A DNA stretch of 64,000 bases, from contig NC_134441.1 in the NCBI RefSeq assembly GCF_030867145.1, positions 6,946,992 through 7,010,991 of the forward strand, written 5' to 3'. The notes below the pieces were generated by a model. The model was not told the origin of the DNA. It did not search any database and saw nothing but the letters and a program-made list of their open reading frames with translations. Position 1 is the stretch's first letter; each line of letters begins with the position of its first letter. The stretch is from Opisthocomus hoazin (lineage: Eukaryota > Chordata > Aves > Opisthocomiformes > Opisthocomidae). The translations under genes were made by a program, and so were the position numbers. Shown here piece after piece: positions 13,501 to 22,685 of this stretch.

Positions 13501-14730
13501 ATGTGTTACTACTGGGTACAAAAGTGCACAGAGGTCTTCAGTCCTCCCGGGGTTCCTCTGGACACAAGGGTCTTCTGTTACTATTTTTCCAGTTTTGCAA
13601 GTTTCTCCAGGTTTTCTGACTTGAAACGGATGATCCATTGAACCAGAACATCAATGAGGAGGGCCTGTTTTCAGAGGGGGCAGCTGCACGTTTCAGGAAG
13701 CTCCATTCACGCATGAAATTGCAAACATAGCTCTCCTCAGACCTAGAGATTCCATTTTTTTTTATGTTGCAGACTCAGCTAGCTCCCGCCGTTCCTGAAA
13801 TCTCCTCGGGGTTATCAGTCCCCGGCTCTGGTTTCACAACACGAAACACCTGGTGGCAAATACCCGCGCCCCGCATGCCCCTACACCACCGCACACCACC
13901 CGCAGCTGCGTCATCACAGCACGGAAACACAACCCAGCCTAACACAAAGCTCCCCCAGCGCCTACGAGCTCTCCTGGCACATCATTCCCTTGGGATTCCC
14001 CGCACTCCCCAGGGCACGCCGCCCTCCCACACCTCCTGTGAGCCCCGGGGTGAGCTCCCCAGGCTCCCTGCCCACACTCTCCCTCGCCCAGGGCTCCCAA
14101 ACTGCCCCCGCACAACACAACCCCATGTTCCCCTGGGCCTCTCTGCGCTCTCCTCTCCTTTTCCAGCCCTGCCACAGCAACAGAGCCCGCTCCCGCTCTC
14201 CCACACTCCCAGGGCTGCAGACACAACCACCCTCCTCCCCTCACGTCCCCCCCCCACACTCCTTCAGCGCTCCCTCCGCCTCGCAGGCAGCGGGCATCGC
14301 CCAGGCTGGCCCGACACGGAGCTCCCTCACACCTCGGCAGCCAGCCCTCCCCTCAGAGCCCCCCCCCCCCCCAGCGCGGCCTACCCCGCCCTCCGGCCCC
14401 GCAGCGGGAGTGAGCCCAGGCCCGGGCCCGCCGGCGCTACCTGAGGAGCTCCCGGAGGACGGTGCCCAGGCCGAGCGGGACGCTGCCGCGCCTCTCGAAG
14501 CCGTGCTGCAGGTCCCTCAGGCAGGTCCGCACGGCTCCCCGCCGGCGGCCGCGGGCCAGCACCAGCCCGACCCAGAAGGCCATCTTGCTGTCCCACTCGG
14601 TGCTGTTCACCTCGCGGCTCTGCTTGAATGCCGAGAAGAGGAAAGCCATGCGCTCGTCGTCCGTCTCCCACTCGGGCGGCAGGTCCCCCGCCGGGGCCGG
14701 CCCAGGCGGCGCCCGCCCCGGGCTGCACAT
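7554..14730 (-). CDS. CHMP7: Charged multivesicular body protein 7 (ESCRT-III-like)
   Basis: CHMP7 binds membranes and recruits ESCRT-III (CHMP4B) to the re-forming nuclear envelope, working with LEM2, and takes part in endosomal sorting. Nine coding exons were assembled on the minus strand: 14730-14441, 13331-13157, 11761-11576, 10858-10725, 10319-10271, 9948-9829, 9532-9434, 8399-8339 and 7741-7554. All junctions have GT/AG and keep phase; the product is 433 residues against about 453 in human. The N-terminal half has the winged-helix/VPS25-like part ([37 protein letters not shown]). The C-terminal half is the helical SNF7 domain ([53 protein letters not shown]) with an acidic end containing [13 protein letters not shown], a MIM1-like motif for VPS4 MIT domains. 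The start is the only ATG matching the conserved N-terminus. The extreme C-terminus is uncertain: the stop used gives a tail ending SKSC, shorter than the human tail (see findings). Identity is certain from near-identity to human along the whole length. Confidence 0.96.
8473..8502. repeat. A-rich run in a CHMP7 intron
   Basis: A poly(A) run on the plus strand within the last CHMP7 intron. Similar homopolymers occur near 8663-8681 (A) and 8921-8948 (T). No recognisable retroposon body is attached to any of them. Confidence 0.6.
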
Positions 14731-15060
14731 CTACGCGAGCCCCCGGCTCCGCCGCGGCCTCCGCCCGCCCGGGACGCGCCTGGCTGCCGGCGAGGCGCAC
14801 AAAGCGCATGCGCGCCGCTCCCTCTTCCCCCCCCGCCTCAGCCTTTGTGTGGGCCGCGCCGCGTCGCCCCCCACCGCCCGCCGTGGTACGGCCCTGCGCC
14901 TGCGCACTGCGTGGGGTCGGCGAGTCCTGCGCGGGCCTGGGGCGCGCCGCTCTGCCTCCCCTCCCCCTCCCCGCGCACCCCAAAACACCCCCCGCCGCGT
15001 GCCACGGGCGTGACGTCACGTGGTGATGTCATCGGGGGTGATGTCATTCAGCCGGACGGA
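13900..15060. promoter_or_regulatory. CHMP7: CpG-rich promoter region of CHMP7
   Basis: GC- and CpG-rich DNA covers CHMP7 exon 1 and its upstream side. Read on the minus strand, transcription should start a little above 14730. No TATA box was seen, in line with a housekeeping-type island promoter. The long open frames crossing this island on both strands come from low stop-codon density, not coding. The upstream edge holds a CRE/E-box cluster described separately. Confidence 0.7.
15011..15046. promoter_or_regulatory. CRE cluster with overlapping E-box upstream of CHMP7
   Basis: A perfect palindromic CRE, TGACGTCA, lies at 15011-15018 and runs directly into an E-box, CACGTG, at 15017-15022. 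Two CRE-like octamers TGATGTCA follow at 15024-15031 and 15039-15046. The cluster lies about 280-315 bp upstream of the CHMP7 ATG, a usual distance for CREB/ATF and USF/MYC-type sites. Binding is inferred from motif identity only. Confidence 0.65.
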
Positions 15061-15229
15061 GCCTGCGTTTCAGGCCCGGCGTCTGAGGCCGCTGCGGGCC
15101 TGCCGTGGGGGCCGCGGCCTTGGGCCCCGCTCCGGGCCTTGGGCCCCGCTCCAGGCCTTGGCAGCCGCGGCCCCTGTGCCCTCCCAGCAGGAGCGGACGC
15201 CAAAGGGAGCGGCCTTTGTGCGTTGACCC

Positions 15230-16145
15230 ACACGAGATTGGCTGGCGAGGGGCTGCTTTGCCTCCGGGGTCTGACACAAGACTGGGAGGAGTGGTGGATA
15301 CACCAGCAGGCTGTGCTGGATCCAGCGAGACCTGGACAGGCTGGAGAGTCGGGCCGAGAGGAACCTGATGAGGTTCAACAAGGGCAAGGGCAGGGTCCTG
15401 CACCTGGGGAGGAACAACCCCAGGCACCAGTACAGGCTGGGGGGGACCTGCTGGAGAGCAGCTCTGCGGAGAGGGACTGGGAGTGCTGGGGGACGACAGG
15501 GTGACCAGGGGCCAGCAGCGTGCCCTGGGTGCCGAGAAGGCCGATGGGATCCTGGGGTGCATCAAGAAGAGTGTGGGCAGCAGGGCGAGGGAGGTTCTCC
15601 TCCCCCTCTGCTCTGCCCTGGTGAGGCCCCATCTGCAGTGCTGTGTCTAGTGCTGGGCTCCCCAGTTCAAGAAAGGTGAGGAGCTACTGGAGAGAGTCCA
15701 GTGGAGGGCTACGAGGATGAGGAGGGGACTGGAGCATCTCTCCTCCGAGGAGAGGCTGAGGGAGCTGGGCTTGTTCAGCCTGAAGAAGAGAAGGCTGAGA
15801 GGGGTCCTTAGAAATGCCTCTAAATATCTGCAGGGTGGGGGTCAGGAGGACGGGGCCAGACTCTTTCCAGTGGTGCCCAGCGACAGGACAAGGGGCAACG
15901 GGCACAAACTGGAGCAGAGGAAGCTCCAGCTGAACCCGAGGAAGAACTTCTTCCCTCTGAGGGTGCCGGAGCCCTGGCCCAGGCTGCCCAGGGAGGCTGT
16001 GGAGTCTCCTTCTCTGGAGATATTCCAGCCCCGCCTGGACGCGGTGCTGTGCAGCCTGCTCTGTGTGACCCTGCTTGGGCAGGGGGTTGGGCTGGGTGAC
16101 CCACAGAGGGCCCTGCCAACCCCTGCCATGCTGGGATTCTGTGAT
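15230..16145 (+). mobile_element. CR1 LINE, 5'-truncated copy
   Basis: A chicken-repeat-1 retrotransposon fossil of about 0.9 kb. It covers the last third of ORF2 and the short 3' end. Recognisable ORF2 pieces are [57 protein letters not shown] and [20 protein letters not shown]. The pieces lie in more than one frame, so the copy is dead. It ends in the usual CR1 3' part (GGGTGACCCACAGAGGGCCC and a single ATTCTGTG). The 5' edge is approximate. It sits between the promoter of CHMP7 and the gene-free region before TNFRSF10B. Confidence 0.93.
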
Positions 16146-19099
16146 CTGCCTGTGCTTCGAATGCGGAGGGACTGAGCTAACACTGAGCTGTGGCATCTTT
16201 CTTTGCGTTCCATCCCTTCATTTGTGTTGATGCTGTGGCCCAGCGAGGCGCGGAGCCCCGCACGGGGCTGTCGGCGGGCGCGCAGCACCCAGACAGGCAC
16301 CGAAGCGATGGCTCAGCCGGATCCGCCGTGGCTGCAAACATCCAAGGCTGGAGATCCCCCATCCTCCGGGGGCCCTGCGGCCCTGCACCACACCCTTCTC
16401 AGGAAAAATGCCCCCAGTGACAGCGCACAACCGTTTGCACGCGCAGGGTTGCGCAACCGTTGATGGCACAGCACGCGCCGTGCCCACGCGTGCCCCGCTG
16501 AACCCATGGGGCTGAGCCAGCAGCGTGGCGGCGGGGAGCGGCATCGTCCCGGCACCCGGCTCCTCCAACCGCTGCAGGCAGCTGGTGCTTGCTGCTTTGG
16601 AGAAGATCCAAAGAGGGAGAAGCTACGTAGCTAAAGCGCCTGCCTGGCGTCCCACGGCTGAGAACGCACTGAGGACAGCCCCAGCAGACACCGGGTCTGC
16701 CCCAGCCTGGCCTCGCCAGGGCGGCTGAGGGCTGAGGCAGCAGCGCTGCTCGGCAGGGACTCGTGTCTCAGCTAACATCCCCAGATGTTGGCTTTCCTGT
16801 CCTTTCGCAGCTGCTTTTTCTTTTCTTCCTTCCTGTGGCAGCACGATTGCCGTCCTCCCCCATTTCCCAAGGGCAACAGCCTGCATCATGTGAATGCCAG
16901 GATGCAGGAGAGAGAGGAGTTTTTTCATGCAAACCCTGACGTTTTCAGAGAAAAGCTCAACACTACCAAGAAAAAGGGAGGCAAACGCTGCCACTTTAGC
17001 AGAGCTGCCAAGTTCTGGGTATTTCTGTATCACTGCATTCTCCACATGTGATATTTTTGTTACTTGCAGAGCAGGGGGGAATCGAGCCGTATCTGGGACC
17101 TTGGCGCTGGGGTGCCCCGTCCCTCCTGGGCACACTCAGGGGTTAATCGGCCCTCGCACGATGGAGACAGAACCGTTGACACCTCCAACACGTGTGCTTG
17201 GACTTTCCAGGTTTCGCAGACGGTGTTTGGCTTCGCTGAGAGGCACTGAGGGAAGGATTGCTTGGGTCGGTCGGAGTGTGCTGCTGCCGTTCCTCTGGCA
17301 GGCTCTGAGTCAGACCGGTGGTGTGCAGTCATCAGCTTAACCCCGTCGTCGCTGGGACGCAGGAGCCACCCTGTGCCCGCTGCGTTTCTCCAGGCGTCAG
17401 GGAGAAACCAGCTAAGCTGTGCCCTCAGAGACACAGGACGGGGAGCTGGTTTTACCCTGTATTTTTATTGTGAGGGTTTCGTGAGGCTGCCGAGCTCTGC
17501 CGGAGCGCGGTCGGGCTGCGGTGCGCTCATGCAAGGCTGCTCGCAACCACGAGTGGCTGCTGGTTTCGTTTTCGCATTCATCGTCAGTCGGTCCTGAACG
17601 CAGCCCCGCTGACTCACCGTGTCTTGGCGAGCAAAGGGCACTGACCTTGGTAACCGAAAGCCAGCGATGGTCTCTTCGGAGGGTTTGGGGACGCTGCCTT
17701 GGCTCTCTTCCCCTGGCCAGACCTAGGTGCTGCGGGGAAGGCAGCGGGTCTCAGAGCAGCCTTAAAACGCGCCCCGATCCATGTTTTAAATCGGGAGATG
17801 ACTCAGCAGAGGCAAGAGCCTATTTTTATCTGTTTCCATGCTTTCTGTGTCAAGCTGAATTTTTGTATCAATCCTTTCAGTGCTAGCCCCAAAATAACGT
17901 CACCTTCTAACTGCGAAGCCATTCATACCCGAGGACGTGCGACCTCCGGGAACCCTGCTGCCACAAACCAGCCCGGCTCCTCCCCGCAGAGGAGGGCACG
18001 GTTTGGCCGCAGCCAGCCAAGCAAACAGTGAGTCCAGGAAACCGAGCAGCGGCATCTGACCACGAGTCTCGTTCAAAGGAACCGCGCGGGGCTGTGTTTA
18101 TACACCTGAGAAAATTGGCCTTGAACCTGTGGCGCCGGCGGCTGTTAGACCGGGGCGTCACATGCCTGGCAGTGAAAAGAGCCAAGAGATGGTCTGATCC
18201 CGCAGGAACCTGCCACATGAGAAACTCCCTCCTGGAAATTCAGCTGTGGAAAAAACTGTGATACGAAATAGAAATCAAAATCTATACTGGCTGAAGAACA
18301 CATCCACGTGCTTTGAGAAATTTGGGGAAGAGATTCAGGGCATCCTCAGTGTGTAACCCCCAAAGCCAATACTCAATTTGCCTTTGTGGCTGTGCGAGGA
18401 GATGTAACAGCAGCAGCTCGGTCCCTGCGTGGAGTCTCAGGGCTTGTGCGTGGCAGGGGATGAGGCTGGTCCCGGTCCCGCTGGGCAGCGGTTTGGCAGG
18501 AGGTGGCTCTGCTGCTGCCAGAGCTGTTGGGCTGCGAGGGTATGAGCAGGGCGGCCGCAGGCGTTTCTGCGAGTTTGTAACACCCTAGCTTCACCCCAAG
18601 GAGACTTAACCTGGGGTGAGACTCTCCAAGGTTGAGAAGAAAGCTGGATTTTATGCAATATCCATCATCTCAAACCGCAGAGCTGCCGAGCCAGAGGTTT
18701 CTGCTCCAGTTTCGAAGTTGGCAGGTGCCTTGGTTTGGATACGGAGCCTGGGCTGCAGCTCACAGCCTGCAACACCCTCACCCCTCGCCATCATCCCAGA
18801 GCTCCTTTTCAGTCCTGGTTCAAGGGGAGGAAAGGGAGGAGAGAAGGGAAAGCAGCAGAGCTTAGTTCAGACTCTACATCTGCTGTTTAAAGTTTCCCCT
18901 TAGCTTTTAGGAGCCATGTGGGTTGGCAGGGGAAGGAGAAGCGTTTAACCCTTTCTCCTGCCCAGCGGCTGCGTGCTCGGAGGCACAGGAACGGAGAAAG
19001 GATGAAGAAATCCACCCACTCGCTCTGAGCATCTCCCGAAGCCCAAAGATGAGGCAGGCAAAGGGAAAGAAGACGGAAGCCTGAGCATCTCCCTGCCAC

Positions 19100-19195
19100 A
19101 GAGAGGAAACTGAGGCACCGAGAGGCACTGTGGCTTGCCCAGGCTTGCGCAGGGCAGGGGCTGCGGTGCGGTGGGGAATTGAGCTCCGTTCTCAT
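19100..19195 (-). mobile_element. MIR-like SINE fragment
   Basis: Plus-strand sequence reads GAGGAAACTGAGGCACCGAG, then a CTTGCCCAGG box and a GGGGAATTGAGCTC end. In order and spacing this matches the reverse complement of the MIR core and 3' half (GAAACTGAGGCAC, AGAGG, CTTGCCCA, GGGATTCGAACCC). It is an old, diverged copy. The assignment is by eye and an alignment score is lacking. Confidence 0.55.
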
Positions 19196-20244
19196 GAAGT
19201 TCACAGCCTGGACTCCCTGCAGACCTTTTGCTCCCTCTTTTAAAGAGGAACCTGGCATTTATGAGACAAATCATCTGTTTATCTGGGAGGGGGGAAGGTA
19301 AAAATTATCGAGCAGCTTCAGATCCCTCCCAGGCACAAAAACAGATGAGAGGCAACAAACGGCTGAGGGTAAAACTGAATGCTGATGTTCAAAAACAATA
19401 TACATCTAGGCACGTACCCCATCGCCTCCCCGGGGTGTGCTGAGGACCACGGTTAAAAGCAAGGTGCCCTGGAAGGGGAGATTAGAGCCTCCTTCACCCT
19501 CCCCCCCTCCATCTCTTTTAAAGAAAGACGACGAGCAAACGAATGACACGGTAGGTAGGACGCAAATATTTCACGGGTCTGAACGACCGAGCGAGCGCTG
19601 CAGGGGCAGCCAGCTCGCATGAGGTTAACCACTAACCGTGGCCGATAAGACGGGCGTTTGTTGGGGCTGTGCTCTGTGGGCAGGTTGGGCTCCACTCTCC
19701 CTCCTCCCCGCGGCGAGGGAGCGGGAGGCGACCCACCGTCCTCACACTCATTTTATTTTCCACTTGTGATGGAGCTGAGGAAGCAGGGGGGGAATTTGGT
19801 ATCCCGAAACCGCGGTGGGTCCCCTTTTCTTCTCGATGTGCTTAATTTACCCCCGATGCTTCAGTTATGTGCAGCCTCCCCAGCTCCCGGGGGGCTCCTG
19901 GTTCAGGGGGAACCGCGGGGACGAGCAGGTTGCGGCGATAAGGACTGGGTGCCTGCCTGTCCCCGGGTGATAAACACACACCCTTCTCACCCGTGACCAG
20001 AGCCTGCCCTGCAAATCAGCCTTAAATGGAAGCGGTCGTCATGCCAGCACGGGCCAGGGTGGAAAATCTCGCTTGGCGGGTGGATGACGTATCTGCTGGG
20101 GCGTCCCACCCCTCGGGACGGCTGGGGAGTGGGAGAGGGTGAGCATCACCATCCTCGTTCGGCAGCTCGAATACCCGCGGGCCGGACAGAAAGCCGTCTT
20201 TGTCTGGAGCTGTGTAAAAATATGGCCTCTGCGGTTTGTCAGCG

Positions 20245-20335
20245 CAGACAGCTCTGTTAGTCCGATTTTATGAACGGGGAGACTGAGACGGGCAGAGAAG
20301 GCACCGCGGCTTCGTAACAAGCGTGTGGCAGGAGG
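20245..20335 (-). mobile_element. MIR-like SINE fragment
   Basis: The plus strand shows ATTTTATGAACGGGGAGACT, then GAGACGGGCAGAGAAG and a GTGTGGCAGGAG end, following the order of the MIR antisense consensus (TTTACAGATGGGGAAACTGA, GGCACAGAGAAG, GTGGCAGAG). It is diverged and short. Confidence 0.5.
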
Positions 20336-21280
20336 AGGAGGAGGGCTCGGGGTCCGGGTGATGAGGGTTGGCTGAGGTGTAGCTGAGGGCCCAGTATAAA
20401 CTATGGGGAAAACTGGGAAGCTCTACCTCGGTGTCCGCCTTGCCCCACATCCAGCCTCCTCCCGTCGGAGTTTCTGCGTGGCGGTTCCCCAAAGGACACC
20501 AGGTTGGTTTTGGGGAGAGTGGACGGTCCGGGTCCTTCCCCATCCCACCAAAGATGCACAGAATATGCAAATGCACCGGACTGGCATTTATTCTGACCTA
20601 ACTGAAAAATTAACTATTCTCTAAGGACCCAAATGACTTCAGCTGAAGTCAGTGGTATCTAGAGCACAGAACACATGGTTTTGGTTAAACAAAAGGCCCT
20701 GCATACTTTTGGGGCTTGTAATAGAAGTACCCACCCAGGAAACAAGCAGAAATTCTTCTTCTCCTTTAAATCACATTTCAGCTCAATTATTTTCGGCGTA
20801 GACAGGCCCTAACTTCTGGAAGGAGAAAGCCAGATTTCCCTTGCTCAGCGTGGCTGGGCACACATGGACCTGCCATGAGTGCGGTCACCGAAGGGAAGAT
20901 GCTTCAAAACGTCCCCATCTTGGGTGGGTTAGCTACTCCTCCGCCGAGCCCGAGCAGCCTCCTGCCTTCCCCCAGCTCCCGGCGCTGATGACGGCACCAG
21001 CGAGCCGCTCCGCAGCCCTGTTTGCACCCAGATTTACCTGGCACTGAGCCCTTTCCTCCCTGGCAAACAGCTTTTTTGGTGGCCAGCAGCCTTTTTTTTC
21101 CAGCAGCTCCACTTGAGCCCTGCCACCCGCTTTCAGGCTCTCACCTTCGCTTTCCTCCGCCCTGGGCAGCGTTAGGAAGGGAGCGGTTACTCACGAGTTA
21201 TTCATCCGCAGCCTCCGGTGAGTCACGGAATTCGGGGAGGGAGGGAGGCTGCTCGAAGCCTTGGGCTGTTAAATCCTGAG

Positions 21281-21311
21281 CACACACACACACACACACA
21301 GACACACACAC
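21281..21311. repeat. (CA)n microsatellite
   Basis: About ten CA units, one GA interruption, then five more units. Confidence 0.92.
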
Positions 21312-21849
21312 GGGTTATTTAGCTCGGAGTTCAGGGGTAGGAAAAGATTAACAGGTCACCACATCTCTGTCTCTCGGCTTTGTGTTGTTGGAGTAATTTT
21401 TCTTACACACTGGCCAGACAACCTGACTGCAGAAGAGCTGGTTGGGTAACAGCAGAGAGTCCAAAGGTTTAACTTTTTAAATTTTTTCCCGTTCCGTTCA
21501 ATCTTCCCCCCCCCAAAAAAAAAAAACAACCAACCCGTGGTGGAATTTCCCTACTTTCCCGCTCAGAGGCAAAAAGATGACAGTTTTGCAAGACCGGCGA
21601 GCGTTTCGGCAGAGCCGTGCCGTGCCTTTGCACCTTGCACCGCCGCCGAGCCCTGGCAGAGGCTGGGGCTTCTCGGAGGGCGTATTTGTGTAACCCCCTT
21701 TTCCCTGGAGAACAAACCCCGCCACGGCTTTGCCCTCGCTTGAGGCGGCTGCTGCGCGATGGGGATAAGATGCAAGGCGGAGAAGCGAGAGCACCCTGGG
21801 AGAAGCATTCCTGATGGCTCGTATCTGAGCTGAGAGCTTCAAAACCAAT

Positions 21850-22283
21850 TTTGGCATGGACAAAAAAAAAAACAAGAACAGGAAAATAATAAAAAAACAG
21901 GAAAATAATAAAAAAGGAAAATAATAATAAAGGAAAATTTTATGCCTGGCATCTTTTATCCCTGGTCCTTAAGGAAAATAAGGAGTAAGGAAAAGAAGGA
22001 AAAAGGAAAAGAAGGAAAAAGGAAAAGAAGGAAAAAGGAAAAGAAGGAAACAAGGAAAAAAGGGAAACAAGGAAAAAAGGGAAACAAGGAAAAAAGGGAA
22101 ACAAGGAAAAAAGGGAAACAAGGAAAAATAGGAAAATAATTTAAAAAATGAAAATAAAAAATAAAAAAGGAAAATAATTTTTAAATTAATATAAAAAAGG
22201 AAAATCATTTTTAAAATGGAAAATAATTTAAAAATGAAAACAAAAAAAAGGAAAATCATTTTAAAAACGGAAAATAATAAAAA
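21850..22283 (+). repeat. Purine-rich tandem array (16-bp and 17-bp units) with AT-rich flank
   Basis: More than 400 bp with almost no pyrimidines on the plus strand in its core. Four 16-bp units (GGAAAAGAAGGAAAAA) run from 21989 to about 22052. Four near-identical 17-bp units (AAGGAAAAAAGGGAAAC) follow from 22052 to about 22119. After that comes an AT-rich stretch built from GGAAAATAATTTTAAAAA-like words. The left part (21865-21935) is a degenerate GGAAAATAATAAAAAA repeat. It ends about 195 bp before the TNFRSF10B TATA box. Confidence 0.9.
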
Positions 22284-22398
22284 AGTGTGTCGTGAAAGGT
22301 GAGTTCAGCTGCGAACCGGGCTGTTACCAAACCCCACGCTGAAACCCTGTGGTTTTACGCTGGTGGCAAGGAGCACGAGGAGGTTTGGCGGAGGAGCC

Positions 22399-22685
22399 TG
22401 CCCTGGCCTGGCCTGGCCTGGCCCAGCCCTCCTCCTCCTCCTCCTCCTCCTCTTCCTCCCCCGCCCCGCGGGTGCGGTATATAAGCGGGGTCCAGCCGGC
22501 AGCTCCATGCATTCCCCCGTTGACTGCGCTCGGAGCTGCTCGTCCCGTCGTGGCAAAGCCGTGCCCGGTGCCGTGACCCCCCCCCACCCCTTCCAGCCGT
22601 GCCCGGTGCCGTGATACCACCCCCCCACCCCACCCCCCCCGAGCCGTGCCCGGTGCCGCTCCGCTTCCCCCCCGCCCCGCGCAAG
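22399..22685 (+). promoter_or_regulatory. TNFRSF10B: TNFRSF10B core promoter and 5'UTR
   Basis: A TATATAA box lies at 22478-22484, 202 bp before the start codon, so transcription should begin near 22505-22515. Just upstream are a CCTGG pentamer repeat (22400-22425) and a CTC triplet repeat (22430-22460). The leader carries three copies of the word GCCGTGCCCGGTGCCG in C-rich spacers between 22558 and 22660. An upstream ATG at 22507 opens a 35-codon frame ending at 22614; whether it is in the mRNA depends on the exact start site. Confidence 0.7.

Larger units (their letters stand above)
16146..21840. other. Intergenic DNA, no recognised gene
   Basis: This is 5.7 kb between the CR1 copy and the purine-rich array before TNFRSF10B. 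It is CpG-rich in places. Open frames are up to about 150 codons but have no recognisable domain and overlap on both strands. It holds two MIR-like fragments and a CA microsatellite (listed separately). A 12-bp perfect palindrome, GGTTGCGCAACC, lies near 16447. Confidence 0.5.

Noticed and set aside
13990-15504. A 504-codon open frame on the plus strand
   Set aside because: It crosses the CHMP7 first exon in antisense, the CpG island and the start of a CR1 copy. No homology was recognised.
15717-16175. A 152-codon frame that could look like a host gene
   Set aside because: It is the tail of CR1 ORF2 plus the 3' part, and the same peptide words recur in the copies at 24617 and 55878.
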